This document shows, in pieces, positions 36,485 through 39,137 of a stretch of DNA of 39,137 bases. This DNA comes from Planctomycetota bacterium (lineage in GTDB: Bacteria > Planctomycetota > Planctomycetia > Pirellulales > Pirellulaceae): assembly GCA_027619595.1 (NCBI GenBank), contig JAQCHP010000032.1, positions 1 to 39,137 of the forward strand. Direction: 5' to 3'. Each line of letters begins with the position of its first letter. Within the stretch, counting starts at the first letter, position 1. The notes under the pieces were generated by a model. That model made no database searches, was not told the DNA's origin, and worked only from the letters and a program-made list of their open reading frames with translations. A program made the translations under genes and the position numbers.

Positions 36485-36512
36485 TTGCGGCGGCGATCGA
36501 CTATGCTACAAT
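36485..36512 (+). promoter_or_regulatory. Sigma-70-type promoter of tRNA-Asp
   Basis: TTGCGG (36485-36490) and TACAAT (36507-36512) are separated by 16 bp, and the -10 box ends 15 bp before the mature tRNA 5' end. This places transcription start a few bases upstream of the tRNA, as is common. Confidence 0.6.
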
Positions 36513-36527
36513 CGTGGGTCTAAACGA

Positions 36528-36601
<74 letters not shown>

Positions 36602-36606
36602 CCTTC

Positions 36607-36641
36607 AGAAAGCCGTGACCTGTAATGGGTTGCGGCTTTCT
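36607..36641 (+). terminator. Hairpin after tRNA-Asp, probable terminator
   Basis: AGAAAGCCG (36607-36615) pairs perfectly with CGGCTTTCT (36633-36641). The 17-base loop can pair further (GACC with GGGT). A T-rich stretch follows (TCATTTCT). It sits five bases after the tRNA and would end its transcript. Confidence 0.6.
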
Positions 36642-36671
36642 TCATTTCTCCACCAGTCGTGTTTGACAGCA

Positions 36672-37826
36672 TCATTTGACAGCAACCAGCTTTTCATCAG
36701 GTTTCCTGAACAGCTCATCCACACGTTCGACAGCATCGGCCTGTGCCGATTGCAGCAAATGTGAATACGTGTCCGCTGTCAGCTTGAACGTGGAGTGCCC
36801 CAGTCGCTCCTGAATCACCTTGATGTGAATTCCGGCCGCAATCATGAACGAGGCGTGAGAGTGCCGCAGATCGTGAAACCGGACGTCCTTCCCGATGCCG
36901 GCTGCATCTCGCATCACGTACCAGGTGTAATTACTCAATCCGCTCCGCGTCTGGTGCGTGCCGATCGTGTTCGGAAATACAACCGGGATTGCCTTCGGAT
37001 CCATGCCTTCCTCGATGGCCTTCCTGCGACGATTCCGAAGTGCTTCGATTGCAGGACGCCCCAGCGTGATGACTCGCCGCCCTGCCCGACTCTTTGGCTC
37101 TTTGAGTGACAGCCCGGAATTCGTTTCTACCAATGTCCTGCGAACCGACAGAACGCCTTCGGCCAGATTGATGTCATTCCATTCGAGCGCCAGCAGTTCG
37201 CCCAGTCGCAAGCCCGTCATGACAGCGAGCGTCACGATATCACCGAGACGGTTGGTCTCAGCTTCGGCGAACAGCCGTTCGCATTGATCAACTTCCAATG
37301 GCTGAACCTCACGGGAAACAACTTTCGGCTTCGCAATCGCCGATACCGGGTTGAATTGAATGACCTGGTTTCGGATCGCGCTATTCAAAGCGGCCCTGAG
37401 GACACGGATGGCCCGCATCCGACAATGGTCTGAATGTCCTTTTTTCACCAGTGACGCCTGCCACGATTCAAGATCCTGCGCCGACAGCTTCGCCAACTTC
37501 CGATGCCCGATGTACGGCACGATGTAGAGACGGACGGCCATCTCGTATTCTTCGTGAGTTCTCGCCGCTCGGTTCAGCTTCACGACGTTTTCCAGCCAGT
37601 GTTGCAGATACACGGCCAGGGAATCAGTCCCACGTTTGAAGTCGAGTTTCTTTCCCGCCTGCTGCCTGAGCAGATCCATCTTCTCACGGCATTCCTGTTG
37701 CGTTTTGCCGTAGACGCATTTCCGGATGGATTTCCCGTTCGGAGCCCGTCCCAGCGTCACCGCGCCCTGCCACCGGCCATCCTTTCGCCTGCTGATCGTT
37801 CCTTCGCCGTTCGCTCGTTTCGCCAC
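36672..37826 (-). CDS. Tyrosine recombinase (phage-type integrase)
   Basis: The 384-residue enzyme carries out site-specific integration and excision. An N-terminal AP2-like arm-binding domain (NGEGTISRRKDGRWQGAVTLG) is followed by a SAM-like core-binding domain (HWLENVVKLNRAARTHEEYEMAVRLY). The catalytic domain has Arg207 (TGLRLGE), a Lys near 242, His318 and Arg321 (HDLRHSH), His344 (RLGHST) and nucleophile Tyr354 (ADTYSH). All are present, so it should be active. GTG 37826 has AGGAG eight bases upstream. Its stop is 71 bp from the tRNA-Asp gene, the normal place for an integrase next to its attachment site. No excisionase is seen. Confidence 0.95.
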   Translation of the reverse strand: MAKRANGEGTISRRKDGRWQGAVTLGRAPNGKSIRKCVYGKTQQECREKMDLLRQQAGKKLDFKRGTDSLAVYLQHWLENVVKLNRAARTHEEYEMAVRLYIVPYIGHRKLAKLSAQDLESWQASLVKKGHSDHCRMRAIRVLRAALNSAIRNQVIQFNPVSAIAKPKVVSREVQPLEVDQCERLFAEAETNRLGDIVTLAVMTGLRLGELLALEWNDINLAEGVLSVRRTLVETNSGLSLKEPKSRAGRRVITLGRPAIEALRNRRRKAIEEGMDPKAIPVVFPNTIGTHQTRSGLSNYTWYVMRDAAGIGKDVRFHDLRHSHASFMIAAGIHIKVIQERLGHSTFKLTADTYSHLLQSAQADAVERVDELFRKPDEKLVAVK

Positions 37827-37920
37827 TGTAGCTCATCTCCTGAAAATGAGTTGAAAGAAATGGGGAGGTGTGGCAATCATGACCACACCAGCCCCCTGTG
37901 CCTTCCATGGCGAAAAATTG

Positions 37921-38820
37921 TTACGCAACGCGCACGGCATCAAGGGCCTCATCAAGTTCGACAAACTTTGACGGCGTGCTGATGTTCATCAACAACACAA
38001 AAACCCGCCCGGACTGGCCACGCCGAAACGCGATTTTTTCGACCGCTGCCAACTCGCCGAGAGCTCTCTGCGTCTCCTGTCGACTGAATCCGCGTTCAGC
38101 CGTACGCTTGAACAGCCGCTCAATCTGAATGGCATCAATTTCCGACATGTCGATTGCAGTGTCGACGATGGCAACCACAACCGGCGACCAGTCGCGCCCG
38201 TTGCGCATCACAGCATCACGCTGTGCCGGATCACTTAGCCACGCCAGATACCATTCCCTAAACCGCTTCGGGGATGTCTTCAGCGCCTGTCGTTGCTCCT
38301 GCTCAAGTTCCCAATATGGGACAAGCGGGATTTGTGGCTCGGCAGATCCACCGCCCAGAATTCGGCAGGCTTCAGTCGTGAGCCGCACACGCGTGCCGCT
38401 GTCCTTGTGCAGGAGCTCGATCACTCCCGCCGCAATCAGGTCTTCAATCTGCAGCTCCACGCGTGGCCGGTCCATTTTGTGACGTGCCAACATCAACGCG
38501 AAAACGGCCGCCAGTTTCGCCGTGTTCTGATTGGTGAAGTAGTCGCCGCAGCAGTGCCGGCAGGCCAGCAGAACGAGTTCCTGATTTCGCGTGACGTTCA
38601 ACCGTTTGAAACGCGTCTCAGGTTCGCCGCTGTCGTCGTCGGGGCCGTTTATTCCCGCGGGAATAAAATCCGGTTCCCCAGATTCACGTGTGACGTCGTG
38701 CGATTGATCGCATGAGGAATCGGTCGCGGGATTTTGCGGGACGTCTGCGGGGTCGTGGCCCGTGGGGGACATTTCAGCAGCGTCAATTCGTCCGTTCGTT
38801 TCGGCAGTTGCAGTAGACAT
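37921..38820 (-). CDS. Accessory protein of the integrative element, winged-helix-like
   Basis: This 299-residue product belongs to no family I recognise. The first 75 residues are acidic and low in complexity. The middle has two stretches that look like winged helices: LAAVFALMLARHKMDRPRVELQIEDLIAAGVIELL and, near the C-terminus, IERLFKRTAERGFSRQETQRALGEL followed by a beta hairpin. Such proteins in integrative elements are often replication or control factors. ATG 38820 has GGAG six bases upstream. The frame is, however, open to the window edge at 39137, so a longer form cannot be excluded. It lies 94 bp upstream of the integrase on the same strand. Confidence 0.6.
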   Translation of the reverse strand: MSTATAETNGRIDAAEMSPTGHDPADVPQNPATDSSCDQSHDVTRESGEPDFIPAGINGPDDDSGEPETRFKRLNVTRNQELVLLACRHCCGDYFTNQNTAKLAAVFALMLARHKMDRPRVELQIEDLIAAGVIELLHKDSGTRVRLTTEACRILGGGSAEPQIPLVPYWELEQEQRQALKTSPKRFREWYLAWLSDPAQRDAVMRNGRDWSPVVVAIVDTAIDMSEIDAIQIERLFKRTAERGFSRQETQRALGELAAVEKIAFRRGQSGRVFVLLMNISTPSKFVELDEALDAVRVA

Positions 38821-39137
38821 CACTTTCTCCGTGATGCTGCGAACGCCAGCCCTGTCGACATCGTGCCCGAACTCCGAAGAGTGCAAGCAAAATGCCGACT
38901 TCGACTTCCGAAGGCTTTCAAGGCTGCTCGAAACAGCCCGTGCATTGTTTCCGCAGCACTGCCATGGACGCCGAAGCCGGCATTCTGGTTTTCGAGTTGG
39001 TTTAGATTTTCGAGTGCCCGAAGGCTTTTGAGACTGCATTCTGCATTTCTGCCGTTCGTTCGTCAAGGGTGTCGCATCAGTGTCTTCTGCCCAGTCGAGG
39101 CATTCGTCGGCGTCCGGCCATGTAAGAATCTGAATCC
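38821..39137 (-). other. Leader region or 5' extension of the element gene; open to the window edge
   Basis: The minus-strand frame of the accessory gene continues without a stop to 39135. Its outermost part reads LTWPDADECLDWAED, which is protein-like and recalls the DxDE-type TOPRIM segment of element primases. The stretch between is Arg/Ser/Cys-rich and looks non-coding. A possible promoter lies at 39038-39066 (TTGACG, 17 bp, CAGAAT, minus strand). CCGAAGGCTTT is repeated at 38908-38918 and 39018-39028. Confidence 0.4.

Larger units (their letters stand above)
36602..39137. mobile_element. Left end of an integrative element at tRNA-Asp (runs off the window)
   Basis: It contains an integrase gene directed at the tRNA and one accessory gene, then leaves the window. 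The second attachment site is not visible, so the type (prophage, ICE or satellite) cannot be told. The call rests on the tRNA-integrase arrangement and on the unfamiliar accessory gene. Confidence 0.6.

Overview
The window reads as a chromosomal segment of a Gram-negative, aerobic heterotroph, most probably a planctomycete. Grounds for this are an outer-membrane and periplasm gene set (TolC-type channel, DUF481 protein, SurA-like chaperone), a single-haem DUF3365 protein, an OleC-type enzyme, loosely packed genes with mixed ATG/GTG/TTG starts, and often weak ribosome binding sites. The lineage is inferred from gene content, because no rRNA is present. TGA is an ordinary stop here: it ends glcE and the Rrf2 gene inside ATGA overlaps.

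Layout. 1-59: C-terminal tail of a Gly/Phe-repeat protein. 99-2585 (minus): tsaD and a C-terminal processing protease. 2734-8041 (plus): lhgO-glcD-glcE-glcF, a compact operon for oxidising 2-hydroxy acids. 8095-10256 (minus): a NarL/LuxR response regulator and an NtrC-type sigma-54 activator with no kinase beside them; a nested palindrome lies upstream of the activator. 10498-14479: a lipid-flavoured patch with a ketosynthase homologue whose catalytic Cys is Asp, a fatty-acid desaturase interrupted by an in-frame TGA just before its third His box, and a GNAT-like protein. 14986-17464: a family 2 glycosyltransferase and two small membrane proteins. 17641-18608 (plus): an NsrR-like Rrf2 regulator overlapping a c-type-haem DUF3365 gene, with an NsrR-like palindrome upstream. 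18655-25988 (minus): carA, a class I aminotransferase, a tandemly duplicated SurA/parvulin protein and glgB. 26121-30299: an RNase H-like protein divergent from a solitary oleC (beta-lactone synthetase type), then a membrane-anchored msrA with an 18-bp tandem repeat. 30300-35922: a HerA-type ATPase, a TolC-family protein and a divergent DUF481 protein. 36118-36601: a 52-residue membrane peptide gene and tRNA-Asp(GUC) with its own promoter and terminator. 36672-39137: a tyrosine recombinase and an accessory gene, the start of an integrative element that probably entered at the tRNA-Asp gene and runs off the right edge.

How the parts work together. The best-supported unit is lhgO-glcDEF, which would channel L-2-hydroxyglutarate, glycolate or D-lactate-type acids into the electron-transport chain. 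The Rrf2-DUF3365 pair looks like a nitric-oxide or redox responsive haem module. The non-catalytic ketosynthase, desaturase and GNAT genes may form a specialised lipid locus, now apparently damaged by one nonsense codon. I found no CRISPR array, insertion sequence, rRNA or complete known defence system.
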